DNA of 44,036 nucleotides, taken from NCBI RefSeq assembly GCF_003315035.1, contig NZ_QNRE01000026.1:1-44036 (forward strand), written 5' to 3'. Under the pieces are notes generated by a model. That model saw nothing but the letters and a program-made list of their open reading frames with translations, was not told the origin of the DNA and did not search any database. The position numbers were made by a program, and so were the translations under genes. Of the stretch, positions 7,766-15,769 are shown piece by piece (the stretch's first letter is position 1; each line of letters starts with the position of its first letter). Source of the stretch: Nocardia puris. Lineage in GTDB: Bacteria; Actinomycetota; Actinomycetes; Mycobacteriales; Mycobacteriaceae.

Positions 7766-9070
7766 ATGATCGATTCGACTGACCCTCAGTTCGTCGCTAC
7801 CTGTACCCGCGAGGGCATCGACGTCGAGGAGGCCGCTGCTGCGGTCGCCAACGGCACGATGGTGTTCTTGCGGTCCAACGACTCCCGCGCCCAGGACGGC
7901 TACAGCCCGATCCTCGTCGGTGCCGGGACACGCCGGAAGGTGACCGCGCTGATCGGTCTCGGCCCGCGCGACACCGACCGCGCCGCGATCGTCGACAGCA
8001 TGGCGGTGATCAACGCCGCCGGACCCGACGCCGTCATCGACCTGACCACCAACCCCGAAGGCATTGCGCTGCGCCGCGAACTCAAGGACGTCGTGGGCGT
8101 GCCGCTGGGGTGCTGCCTGACCTATGACCTGTTCGCCCAGCCCCGCAACAAGCTCGGCTGCGCAGAGTTCCTCGAGCGCTTCGAACTCGGCCTCGACTCC
8201 GGGGTGGATTTCGTGCTGATCCACGCCGGAATCAACCCCGAGTTGGCGCGGCTGAGTGAGAAATCGGACCGGATCATGCCGACGACCTCGCGCGGCGGTG
8301 GGCTGATCGCCCGCTACATGCGCATGCACAACACCGAATCCCCACTGCACGAGCATTTCGACGGGATTCTCGAAATCTGCCGCCGCCGTGGAGTCGTGCT
8401 CGACCTGGGCGACATCTTCCGCCCCGGCGCAACCGCCGACGCCGGAGACGAACTGAAATGGCGGGAGATCGAACTGCTCGCCGGACTGCGCAAGCGTGCC
8501 CTCGACGCCGGTGTGCAGGTGCTGTGTGAGACCGGCGGACACATCCCGCTGCACCGCATTCCCGAACTCATCCCCGCCTACAAACAAGCACTCGGAGGCG
8601 CGCCCTTGTGGCTGGCCGGGCCGATGGTCATCGACAACGCGGTCACCCTGGACTCGATCGTCAACACGATCGGCGTCGCCACCGCGGGTGCGCACGGCGG
8701 CGACATGTTCGCCTCCATCACCCAGGTCGAGCACTACCTGATGCCGACCGGAATCGACACCGCCGAAGCGGTACGCAACGTCAAAGTCGCCATCACCGCC
8801 TTGGAACTCGGCCGAGGAAACACCACCGAAACCGCACGCCAGCGCGCCATCTCGGTGGCACGGCGAGCCAACGACTGGGAAGTCCAAGCCACCCACGCCC
8901 TCTACCCAGGACTGGCCACCAACGCCTTCATCAACGCCGGACTCAAAACCGGCGCACCCTGCACGATCTGCGGATCACTGTGCCCACACCTGACCGCGAA
9001 GAAGGACCACGAAGAAACCCCAGTCGCCGCCAGCGCTTTCCCGCTTCCACTCACGATCGCGGAGGATTGA
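7766..9070 (+). CDS. Divergent ThiC-family radical-SAM enzyme
   Basis: A 434-residue protein that aligns throughout with the minimal ThiC core. Matching landmarks are SRGG (175-178), EHFDGIL (196-202), LGDIFRPG (214-221), a GGHIP motif with His259, VEHYL with His323, and a C-terminal Cys cluster 399/402/406 for the 4Fe-4S cluster. The two His match the metal ligands of ThiC. Several active-site blocks differ: the usual EGPGH is ETGGH, and TDIAPGYDHI is replaced by VIDNAVTLDSI-like residues (288-298). The Cys spacing is CX2CX3C rather than the CX2CX4C of E. coli-type ThiC. ThiC converts aminoimidazole ribotide to the thiamine pyrimidine, and paralogues such as BzaF make hydroxybenzimidazole. 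This one probably has another product. It is followed after 2 bases by a nucleotidyltransferase gene. Confidence 0.85.
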   Translation: MIDSTDPQFVATCTREGIDVEEAAAAVANGTMVFLRSNDSRAQDGYSPILVGAGTRRKVTALIGLGPRDTDRAAIVDSMAVINAAGPDAVIDLTTNPEGIALRRELKDVVGVPLGCCLTYDLFAQPRNKLGCAEFLERFELGLDSGVDFVLIHAGINPELARLSEKSDRIMPTTSRGGGLIARYMRMHNTESPLHEHFDGILEICRRRGVVLDLGDIFRPGATADAGDELKWREIELLAGLRKRALDAGVQVLCETGGHIPLHRIPELIPAYKQALGGAPLWLAGPMVIDNAVTLDSIVNTIGVATAGAHGGDMFASITQVEHYLMPTGIDTAEAVRNVKVAITALELGRGNTTETARQRAISVARRANDWEVQATHALYPGLATNAFINAGLKTGAPCTICGSLCPHLTAKKDHEETPVAASAFPLPLTIAED

Positions 9071-9072
9071 CC

Positions 9073-10122
9073 ATGACCACCACAGCGGATACCAGCCGGA
9101 TCGCCACCCTCGCGGACACAATCACCCGGCGGCTGCCAGACGCCCAAGATCTCGCCGCGGCCGCACACAGAATCGCCGACGATCTGGTCGCCCTCGGACG
9201 CCTGGTCCCGAGCGACGACTGGTTGATCCTGGGCGGGTCGATGGCCCGCGGCGAGCCCACCTGGATCCACCACCACGGTGGCCGAGTGCTCATCAGCGAC
9301 GTCGATCTGCTCTACGTCCACTCCGGGCCCGAACCCGCAACACCACTCGACCAACTACGGGCGATGGCCGAAAGGTGCTTTCCCGCAGTCGACATCATGG
9401 TGCTGCCCGAACACCGATACCGCCTCCTGCGCACCTCGCTGGGCTACGACTTCAAAAACCTCGGACTCGACCTGGCAGGCCACGGACTGCCCAAACACAC
9501 TTCTGTGCGGCTCGATGACCGCGACGCCTACGAGATCCTGCTGTACTACGTGCAAGCCCACTACTGGCACGACCTCAACACCAAATGGCTCGCTGGTTAC
9601 GACACGACGCAATTCCACCTGCTCGTCAACCGCCTCTGCATCAAAGTGCTACGCGCCACCGCCATGCTGGACGGTGCCTACTCCCACCACGACTTCGCCA
9701 ACATGGCCCCACACCTGTCCGAACAAATGCGCGCCGAGCTGCGATGGCGCACCAACCCCACACAACCACCGCTGGACCCCGGCAGATTCTGGCACTACCT
9801 GCACGACGCGTTCCGCCGCTTCGACTACGTCTTCGGCGGCCCGCGCCCCGACGCCGTGCGGCTGAGCCGCTACGCGGTCACCAGCAGCGGCCAAATCATC
9901 GCCCGCCACCACCGCATCGCCCACGACCTCGCCCGCCAAGTCGCCGCAGCCTGGGTAGCGAAACCGCACCCCGGTGAACTCGCTACGGTGGAAGCCGCGA
10001 TCTGGTCGCGCGTCACCGGCTGGACCGGGACCAAACCCGCACCCGGTCCCTCGGCCTACTTCGCCGCGCACCAACGAGAAATTCATGACCACCTCCTCGC
10101 GATGAAAGTGCAGACCACATGA
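9073..10122 (+). CDS. Pol-beta-superfamily nucleotidyltransferase
   Basis: A 349-residue protein. The N-terminal domain carries GGSMARGE (54-61), the DxD pair in SDVD (D76, D78) and a third acidic residue in VDIMVL (D107): a complete nucleotidyltransferase triad. The long helical C-terminal half is of unknown type. Such enzymes transfer NMP to small molecules or RNA. The gene has a GGAGG ribosome-binding site overlapping the end of the ThiC-like gene (stop at 9070). Its own TGA overlaps the epimerase ATG, so the three form one coupled operon. The chemistry implied is nucleotide activation of a ThiC-like product or of a sugar, which is inference. Confidence 0.8.
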   Translation: MTTTADTSRIATLADTITRRLPDAQDLAAAAHRIADDLVALGRLVPSDDWLILGGSMARGEPTWIHHHGGRVLISDVDLLYVHSGPEPATPLDQLRAMAERCFPAVDIMVLPEHRYRLLRTSLGYDFKNLGLDLAGHGLPKHTSVRLDDRDAYEILLYYVQAHYWHDLNTKWLAGYDTTQFHLLVNRLCIKVLRATAMLDGAYSHHDFANMAPHLSEQMRAELRWRTNPTQPPLDPGRFWHYLHDAFRRFDYVFGGPRPDAVRLSRYAVTSSGQIIARHHRIAHDLARQVAAAWVAKPHPGELATVEAAIWSRVTGWTGTKPAPGPSAYFAAHQREIHDHLLAMKVQTT

Positions 10123-11114
10123 AGATCCTCGTCACCGGTGGCGCTGGGTACGTCGGTGCCACCGTGACCCGGCTCCTGCTCGACGCCGGGCACCACGTCG
10201 AGGTCGTCGATGATCTCTCCCGCAACGACGACCAGCAGATCCCCGCCGAAGCAACGTTCCACCAGTTGCGCGTGCACGACATCGCCCAAGTACTCACCCC
10301 AGACGCGGGCTTCGAAGCCGTGCTCCACTTCGCCGGGCTCATCGCGGCCGGCGAGTCCATGGCTCACCCGCAATGGCACTGGGACAACAACACCGCCGCG
10401 TCACTGGCTCTACTGGACGCGATCCAACAGGCCGAGGTGCCTCGTCTGGTGTTCTCCTCCACCGCCGCCGTCTACGGCGAACCCGACCAAGTCCCCATCC
10501 TCGAAACTACCGTGACCAACCCGGTCAACACCTACGGCGACACCAAACTGGCCGTCGACAAAGCGATCGCCTCGATCACCCGCGCCAGCGCGCTCGGCGC
10601 GATCAGCCTGCGCTACTTCAACGTCGCAGGCGCACACACCTGCCCAGACGGAACGATGATCGGCGAACGCCACACCCCCGAAACCCATCTGATCCCCCTC
10701 GCACTCGACGCCGCCGCAGGACTACGCGACAAATTTTCACTGTTCGGCGATGACTACCCGACGCCGGACGGCACCTGCGTCCGCGACTACATCCACGTCA
10801 CCGACCTCGCCCAAGCCCACCTGCTCGCACTCGACGCCATCCAGCCCGGCGAGCACCGGATCTACAACCTGGGCAACGGCATCGGGTTCTCCAACCACCA
10901 GGTTCTCGACGCCATACGGAAAGTCACCGGTGCGGCCTTCGAGACCGAGATAGCTACCCGTCGCCCTGGAGACCCGGCTGTCCTCTACGCCTCGTCCGAC
11001 CTCGCACAAAGCGAACTCGGCTGGCGACCCACGCGCCCCGACATCATCGAAATCGTGGCCGACGCATGGAAATTCCATCAGCGCTTCACTGGCCGACAGT
11101 CGGCGGCGGGCTAG
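10119..11114 (+). CDS. NAD-dependent sugar-nucleotide epimerase, GalE-like
   Basis: A 331-residue extended short-chain dehydrogenase. GGAGYVG (7-13) binds NAD, VFSSTAAVYG gives the Ser/Thr, and Y139-x3-K143 (YGDTK) completes the catalytic triad. RYFNVAGA and DGTCVRDYIHV are typical of UDP-glucose 4-epimerases. The start overlaps the previous stop (ATGA). The dedicated link to the nucleotidyltransferase and ThiC-like genes suggests use of an unusual nucleotide sugar in this pathway rather than galactose catabolism, since no other Leloir gene is nearby. Exact substrate unknown. Confidence 0.85.
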   Translation: MKILVTGGAGYVGATVTRLLLDAGHHVEVVDDLSRNDDQQIPAEATFHQLRVHDIAQVLTPDAGFEAVLHFAGLIAAGESMAHPQWHWDNNTAASLALLDAIQQAEVPRLVFSSTAAVYGEPDQVPILETTVTNPVNTYGDTKLAVDKAIASITRASALGAISLRYFNVAGAHTCPDGTMIGERHTPETHLIPLALDAAAGLRDKFSLFGDDYPTPDGTCVRDYIHVTDLAQAHLLALDAIQPGEHRIYNLGNGIGFSNHQVLDAIRKVTGAAFETEIATRRPGDPAVLYASSDLAQSELGWRPTRPDIIEIVADAWKFHQRFTGRQSAAG

Positions 11115-11510
11115 ACGAAGACACTCGCAGCGCTGGACCGTCTACCGCTGCTGTCCGCCACCGCGGCGACTCTGGCTCGCGATGTCCTGGCAGCGGTCAT
11201 CGATACCCCTTCGACGCGGCTGCACACCGCGCGTCTCGGGGGAACGATCGTCAGTGCGCTGACTCTGGTCATATACACGATTCCCACCGGACTGCGAGCG
11301 CGCATCGAAGATGTCGTTGTTGACCAAGCCGCGCGAGGGCACGGCATCGGACGAGACCTGACCAACGTCGCGCTCGCCATCGCGAAGAACCACGGAGCAC
11401 GCATGGTCGACCTCACTTCGACCCGAAGAGGTCCGCCGCGAACCAGCTCTACCAACCAGCGGTTCGGATTCGCCCCACGCGAGTCCACGACCTACCGCTT
11501 GACTCTCTGA
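11115..11510 (+). pseudogene. Decayed GNAT N-acetyltransferase
   Basis: Directly after the epimerase stop and in the same frame, 131 codons read as a GNAT protein: IEDVVVDQAARGHGIG is the acetyl-CoA-binding motif A, and RFGF...YRLTL is the C-terminal strand region. There is no ATG, GTG or TTG upstream of motif A in this frame. Between 11421 and 11458 the protein is scrambled. Reading one frame over restores SAANQLYQ, the conserved helix, and a tandem ACCAACCA at 11451-11458 looks like a 4-base insertion that compensates an earlier single-base loss. The gene therefore appears broken at both the start and the centre. Confidence 0.65.
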
Positions 11511-11631
11511 CCGCACCGACTTGGAACCCGCGCCCACCCGAAGAGTTCCAGGCCATCCGACAGCGCCTCGCCGCCGGGATCACGCCGGCTGATCAAGGCA
11601 ACTACGCGGGCACCGTGGAACCTGGGCAGAA

Positions 11632-12153
11632 TCATCGCCCGACTCGTCCTTCTGCTGCGGCCTGCCGAATACGTAGCCCGAACGGTGTGAGGCCGCGGGG
11701 CTTGAAGACCGCCAGGATCATCGCAGCAGCCAGAACGATAGACGCGGCTGCACCGTGGACAATAAAAGTCGGCGCCCGCAATTCGAGCAGAGTCGAGTCG
11801 GGGCGCGAGGCGACAGCCGCATAGTGGTCGACCGTACTGGTGTAGAGGATCAAGATCGCCGTTGCGACCACGTTGAGCACGAGTTTGAACAGCACCCAGT
11901 AATGGCGGATGAGACCCCATGGTGTCCCCAGGGATTGAACGATCCCCGTCACCAGTGAGCCCACTGACAGCGGCACCAGTACCCACCACGCCAGTGGTCG
12001 GGCGACGAGGTCGATCGCACGCACCAGCTGCACGTCGGAACTGGTGATCCCGACGACGGCCAAGGCCAGGAAAGAGAGGACCGCGCCGAGCCAGCCGACC
12101 GAGATGCTGACGTGCACGGTGAGGGCGAGTTTGCGCCCGCGCGGGCTCAGCAT
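11632..12153 (-). CDS. Four-helix integral membrane protein, DUF2269-like
   Basis: A 173-residue protein with four hydrophobic segments, beginning with an LTVHVSISVGWLGAVL helix and followed by LAWWVLVPLSVGSLVTGI, LFKLVLNVVATAILIL and IVLAAAMILAVF. Short His/Trp-containing turns resemble DUF2269 membrane proteins. The ATG overlaps the stop of the upstream single-pass gene (ATGCTGA, 12147-12153), so both are expressed together and divergently from the TetR gene. That makes them probable TetR targets. Function unknown. Confidence 0.7.
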   Translation of the reverse strand: MLSPRGRKLALTVHVSISVGWLGAVLSFLALAVVGITSSDVQLVRAIDLVARPLAWWVLVPLSVGSLVTGIVQSLGTPWGLIRHYWVLFKLVLNVVATAILILYTSTVDHYAAVASRPDSTLLELRAPTFIVHGAAASIVLAAAMILAVFKPRGLTPFGLRIRQAAAEGRVGR

Positions 12154-12338
12154 CGCACGAGCTGAGCGCTGGCTGGCGCCGCAGCCGACTGACTGTGCCG
12201 CCCTGGCCCGTGCTGGCCGCCGCTGATGAGCAGTCCGATGACGAGCACCGCCACCAAGAACGCGACGACGACTCCGGTCACTTTCACCCAGCGGGGCGTA
12301 TTCGGGCCGTGGGGGCGTTGCGGGGAGTTGTTTGTCAT
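12147..12338 (-). CDS. Single-pass membrane peptide
   Basis: A 63-residue protein: a charged N terminus, one transmembrane segment (VVVAFLVAVLVIGLLIS) and a His/Gly/Ser-rich tail (GGQHGPGRHSQ). The ATG at 12338 has GAAGGA 6 bases upstream, which decides the start over the 12-codon longer form at 12374. It is the first gene of the leftward unit opposite tetR. Function unknown. Confidence 0.6.
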   Translation of the reverse strand: MTNNSPQRPHGPNTPRWVKVTGVVVAFLVAVLVIGLLISGGQHGPGRHSQSAAAPASAQLVRC

Positions 12339-12373
12339 CTGGAGTCCTTCGGTCAGCGCATCATAGTTTTGCA

Positions 12374-12406
12374 AGACAGTATGTCTCTATCAATTACGAT
12401 CTGTCT
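12374..12406. promoter_or_regulatory. Candidate TetR operator
   Basis: AGACA-N3-TGTCT is a perfect dyad at 12374-12386, and a further CTGTCT half-site lies at 12401-12406. All are in the 97-base gap between the leftward membrane-protein unit and the rightward tetR gene, where TetR repressors usually bind. Confidence 0.5.
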
Positions 12407-12435
12407 ATGCCCATGGCAGGCTGTATCCTGGTTGG

Positions 12436-13014
12436 GTGCCGAAGCTGTGGAGCGAGACGATCGACACGCACCGCCGCACGGTGCGCGACTCGATCCTCGA
12501 CACTGCCGCGCGGTTGGCGATCGAGCACGGGGTCGCCTCGATGACGATGTCGGGGATCGCCGAGCAGGCCGGGATCGGGCGGGCGACGCTGTACAAGTAC
12601 TTCCCCGATGTAAGCGCGATCCTTGCCGCCTGGCACGAGCGCCAAGTCGGTCACCACCTGGAGCAACTGGTGGCGGTGAGTGATACAGAATCCGATCCGT
12701 CCCGACGACTGGATGCCCTGTTGGGCGCCTATGCGCGGATTCTTCGCGAGTCCAGGCACCGTCACGACAGCGATCTCGGCGCGATGGTGCACCACAGCGG
12801 CCCGCACGTCGACCACGCCGAACAACGACTTCGCCAGTTGGTGACCGAGGCGGTGGCCGCCGCCGCGGCGACCGGGACGGTGAGGACGGATACCCCTGCC
12901 GATGAGCTGGCAATCTATTGCCTACATGCGTTGGATGCCGCCGTCGCGGCATCATCCGACGCTGCGGTAGCCCGGCTGATCACAGTGATCCGGGCTGGAT
13001 TGGGACCCGCCTGA
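12436..13014 (+). CDS. TetR-family transcriptional repressor
   Basis: A 192-residue protein with a standard N-terminal TetR helix-turn-helix: SILDTAARLAIEHG, then MSGIAEQAGIGRATLYKYFP. The C-terminal ligand domain begins near residue 75 and includes a His-containing run (HRHDSDLG, HHSGPHVDHAE) that could bind metal. It starts at GTG 12436 and is divergent from the 12338-11632 unit, with the dyad at 12374-12406 between. The next rightward gene is the Met-rich micro-ORF. Regulation of the leftward membrane genes is the likely role; the inducer is unknown. Confidence 0.8.
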   Translation: MPKLWSETIDTHRRTVRDSILDTAARLAIEHGVASMTMSGIAEQAGIGRATLYKYFPDVSAILAAWHERQVGHHLEQLVAVSDTESDPSRRLDALLGAYARILRESRHRHDSDLGAMVHHSGPHVDHAEQRLRQLVTEAVAAAAATGTVRTDTPADELAIYCLHALDAAVAASSDAAVARLITVIRAGLGPA

Positions 13015-13106
13015 ACATCCGCCGAGCAGCAGCAGGCGCGGCGAATATTTCCAGCGGTCGAGGGTAGTCGCGCCTTGTGGGGGTGTGCGCGAGGAGGTGA
13101 ACAGTG

Positions 13107-13184
13107 ATGCCCGGGATGTGCATGCAGATGATGAACATGCTGCGCGACATGTGGAACATGATGTTCCCGTCCATGCCGATGTGA
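13107..13184 (+). CDS. Met-rich micropeptide (25 aa), candidate copper-binding peptide
   Basis: An ORF of 25 codons with a near-ideal ribosome-binding site (GAGGAGGTGA, 13091-13100) six bases before ATG 13107. Of 25 residues 11 are Met (positions 1, 4, 6, 8, 9, 11, 15, 18, 19, 23, 25), one is Cys (5) and one Trp (16). Met/Cys clusters bind Cu(I). A hairpin with a T-rich tail follows at 13243-13283. The gene lies between tetR and a DUF305 lipoprotein gene. The core from residue 9 (Met-Asn-Met-Leu-Arg-Asp-Met-Trp) matches the second micro-ORF at 35526. It could be a functional micropeptide or a copper-sensing leader. An overlapping longer frame exists (13085-13312) but uses the ribosome-binding site as codons. 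Confidence 0.6.
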   Translation: MPGMCMQMMNMLRDMWNMMFPSMPM

Positions 13185-13242
13185 ACGACGCCAAAAGGGT
13201 TAGGCTGTGCTGCACTGTCCGTCGGGAGCCACCGATATCTGC

Positions 13243-13283
13243 GCGGCCCTGCGTGGGTCCCGCGCGGGCCGCTGGTTTGTGTT
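13243..13283 (+). terminator. Terminator after the Met-rich micro-ORF
   Basis: GCGGCCC (13243-13249) pairs with GGGCCGC (13266-13272) and is followed by TGGTTTGTGTTT. This is a plausible intrinsic terminator or attenuator 50 bases before the DUF305 gene. Confidence 0.5.
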
Positions 13284-13321
13284 TCGACGAGAAGATCATG
13301 TCCCACTCCTGAGGAGTTCAC

Positions 13322-13942
13322 ATGTCTCGACGTTCCATCATCGCTCGAAGGCTCGTTCCGTGTATCGGGTTGGTCGCCCTGGTCGTTGCCGGCTGCGGGA
13401 ATGACGACGATTCGGCACCGGTCCACCATTCCTCAACGACAACCGCCGTCTCGACGAGTGCGGCTACCGGCACCGCTCCGGCGGGTACCTTCAATGACGC
13501 CGACGTAACGTTTCTGCAGATGATGTACCCGCATCACGAGCAGGCCGTGCAGATGGCCGAGCTGGTCCCTTCACGCTCGCAGGATCAGCAGGTCATCGAC
13601 CTCGCTGCCGGGATCAAGGCAGCTCAGCAACCTGAAATGACCCAGATTCAATCGCTGCTGGCCAGCGCCGGGAAGCCGGATCCCGCCGGTGGCGCGATGA
13701 ATCACGACATGCCCGGAATGATGTCGCCGGAGCAGATGTCCTCGCTCGAGGCGATGTCGGGGCCGGAGTTCGACAAGATGTGGTTGCAGATGATGATCGA
13801 CCATCACCGCGGGGCGGTGGAGATGGCGCAAACCGAGATCGCCTCCGGAACCAACTCTCAGGCCAAACAAATGGCAGAGACCATCGTGGCCACACAGCAG
13901 CAAGAGATCACGCAGATGGAAACTCTGCTGGGACAAAAGTAG
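13322..13942 (+). CDS. DUF305 lipoprotein, probable copper-binding
   Basis: A 206-residue protein with a lipoprotein signal (LVALVVAGC, lipid-anchored Cys at about residue 25). The exported part contains two DUF305 signature blocks, FLQMMYPHHEQAVQMAE and MWLQMMIDHHRGAVEMAQ, in a four-helix ferritin-like fold. Between them lies a Met/His-rich loop (MNHDMPGMM). DUF305 proteins are regularly found in copper-resistance clusters and are thought to bind copper outside the membrane. A GAGGAG box lies just upstream of the ATG. It is preceded by the Met-rich micro-ORF and followed by a strong terminator. Confidence 0.85.
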   Translation: MSRRSIIARRLVPCIGLVALVVAGCGNDDDSAPVHHSSTTTAVSTSAATGTAPAGTFNDADVTFLQMMYPHHEQAVQMAELVPSRSQDQQVIDLAAGIKAAQQPEMTQIQSLLASAGKPDPAGGAMNHDMPGMMSPEQMSSLEAMSGPEFDKMWLQMMIDHHRGAVEMAQTEIASGTNSQAKQMAETIVATQQQEITQMETLLGQK

Positions 13943-13990
13943 GCATTCTTCGGCCCCTCGACGCCCTGTGGCCTGCGCCGCCCTGTGGCT

Positions 13991-14149
13991 CTACGGGCCG
14001 GTGGATTCGAAGCGGCGCTGAGGCTTGACAGGCTGGCCCGCGAGCGCGACGCGGAGGGCTTCGGCGCCGCAAGCCAGAACGCAGGCCGCGGCGGTTCGGG
14101 TGGCGGGATGGCGGGCGACCCGCAGGATCACCGCTGTGAAGGTGTGCAT
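13991..14149 (-). CDS. Small hypothetical protein
   Basis: A 52-residue protein with a weakly hydrophobic centre (RTAAACVLACGAEALRVAL) and a basic tail. A GAGG box lies 5 bases before the ATG. It lies downstream of the MFS gene on the same strand, beyond the 14171-14206 hairpin. I cannot assign a family. The clean start signal and C-rich helix make it plausible, but it may be spurious. Confidence 0.4.
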   Translation of the reverse strand: MHTFTAVILRVARHPATRTAAACVLACGAEALRVALAGQPVKPQRRFESTGP

Positions 14150-14170
14150 CGTTACCTCGTCTTTCAGGAG

Positions 14171-14206
14171 AGGGTGGGGCCGCACTTGGTTGTGCGGCCC
14201 CACCCT
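14171..14206 (+). terminator. Strong intrinsic terminator
   Basis: AGGGTGGGGCCGCAC and GTGCGGCCCCACCCT form a perfect 15-base-pair stem with a 6-base loop, followed by CTTT in the rightward direction. It lies between the DUF305 gene and the convergent MFS gene and probably serves the former, perhaps both. Confidence 0.75.
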
Positions 14207-14263
14207 CTTTCTCGATCACATGCTCAGAGCCCTCGTATGCGAGGTAATTGAATCCGCTTTCGG

Positions 14264-15631
14264 CTATCCGACGAGGACGGGTTCACGTGCTTCGCGGGGC
14301 CAGCGTCGGTGTGCGTCGTCGATGACGAACGGGTGGGTGTGCTGGTAGATGCGGTCGCTGATGCGGATCGCGTCGGCCAGCCTGGCGGGGTCGATGGTGC
14401 CGACCTCGTGCAGGTGGGTGATCTCGGCGGGTTCGTTGCGTGGCCAGTTCCGTACCGCGACGGTGGCGCCGAGCCCTGCCAGGCCGATCAGCACCACCCA
14501 GGTGGTGGTGAATCCGGCGGCGCTGGTCAGCCATCCCGCGATCGGGTAGGTGATCAGCCAGGCCAGGTGCGACAGCGAGAACTGGGCGGCGAACAGTGCC
14601 GCGCGATCGGCCGGCTGCGAGGAGCGCCGCAGGATCGCGCCGGTCGGGGTGAGCACGCCGGCGGTGCCGGCGCCGATGAGTGCCCATACCGCGCTCGCGG
14701 CGGCCCACCGCCACTGGCCGGCGTCGGCGGTCGAGAGGGCGATGGCCGACCCGAGCCCGAGGATCAGGGTCGCGGCGCCGGCCAGCATCACTGGGCGGGC
14801 ACCGGTGCGGTCGAGGACTCGCGGCAGCGACAGCGCGATGATCATCGTTCCGAAGCCGTTGGCGGCCAACAGCATCGCGACGCCGGTCTGTGATCCGCCG
14901 AGGGTGTCGCGGACGTAGTTGACGGTATTGACCATGATCACCGAGCCTGCCGCGGCGACGACCAGGTTCAGCCCCAGCAGCCCGCGCAGCCGTGGTGTGG
15001 CGGCGAATATCCGCATGCCCACTGCGATCCGCTTCGCGAAGCTGCCCTGGGTCGTTGCTCCGGCGTCAGGGATGCGGGTCGAGACCACCAGGGCCGCCGA
15101 GACGGCGAAGCCGATGGCGGTGCCGACGAACAGCCAGTGGAAGCTGATCAGGGTCAACGCGGCCGCGGCCAGCATGGGGCTGAGCAGCGTTTCCATGGTC
15201 GCGGCGAGCTGAGCGGCCGACAGCGCGCGGGTGTAGTCACGTTCGTCGGGCAGGATGTCGGGAATCACGGCCTGGTAGGTCGGAGTGAACGCGGCCGAGG
15301 CGGTTTGCAGGATCGCGATCAGGACATAGATCTGCCAGATCTGGTCGATGAAGGGCAACGCCAGCACGACGCCCCCGCGAATCATGTTGAGCGCGACCAG
15401 GAACAGCCTTCGCGGGAAACGGTCGGCATAGGCGGCCACGATCGGGGCAACGGTGACGTAGACGAGCATCTTGATCGTCAGTGCGGTGCCGAGCACCGCG
15501 CCGGCGTCGGCGCCGGCGAGTTCGTAGGCGAGCAGTCCGAGCGCGACGGTGGTCAAGCCGGTACCGAACAGCGCGGTCATCTGCGCGGTGAACAACCGCA
15601 GGTAGTCGCGGTGGGCGAACAACGAGGTCAT
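14264..15631 (-). CDS. MFS transporter (likely metal-island exporter)
   Basis: A 455-residue protein with about 12 hydrophobic helices, the MFS loop motif AAYADRFPRR after helix 2, and a hydrophilic His-containing tail (HTHPFVIDDAHRRWP). MFS proteins couple export to the proton gradient. The substrate is unknown, but its place between DUF305 and copZ suggests copper or a metal-linked metabolite. A fragment at 41884-42149 resembles its VNYVRDTLGGS region, so the window holds a relative in decay. It is transcribed leftward, downstream of copZ by about 140 bases, and may be in the same unit. Confidence 0.8.
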   Translation of the reverse strand: MTSLFAHRDYLRLFTAQMTALFGTGLTTVALGLLAYELAGADAGAVLGTALTIKMLVYVTVAPIVAAYADRFPRRLFLVALNMIRGGVVLALPFIDQIWQIYVLIAILQTASAAFTPTYQAVIPDILPDERDYTRALSAAQLAATMETLLSPMLAAAALTLISFHWLFVGTAIGFAVSAALVVSTRIPDAGATTQGSFAKRIAVGMRIFAATPRLRGLLGLNLVVAAAGSVIMVNTVNYVRDTLGGSQTGVAMLLAANGFGTMIIALSLPRVLDRTGARPVMLAGAATLILGLGSAIALSTADAGQWRWAAASAVWALIGAGTAGVLTPTGAILRRSSQPADRAALFAAQFSLSHLAWLITYPIAGWLTSAAGFTTTWVVLIGLAGLGATVAVRNWPRNEPAEITHLHEVGTIDPARLADAIRISDRIYQHTHPFVIDDAHRRWPREAREPVLVG

Positions 15632-15769
15632 CGGGGGTGTCCTTCTGGTCCTGTGTCGGTGCGGGGCACCAGGTCTAGCTGAGGGTGGCGACCGTCATGG
15701 GACGCTGCGGGCCCCCGATTCCCGGTCGTCGTGTCACGCCGTGGGCGGGGACACGACGACCGGCCGGGG

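Noticed and set aside
9649..10092. Leftward frame with GAGGAGGTGG before an ATG, opposite the nucleotidyltransferase gene
   Set aside because: It is antisense to a clear gene with catalytic motifs, and its own product has no recognisable features.
13085..13312. Overlapping 75-residue frame across the Met-rich micro-ORF
   Set aside because: It reads the ribosome-binding site as codons, lacks its own start signal, and its His/Asp richness is simply the ATG repeats read out of frame.
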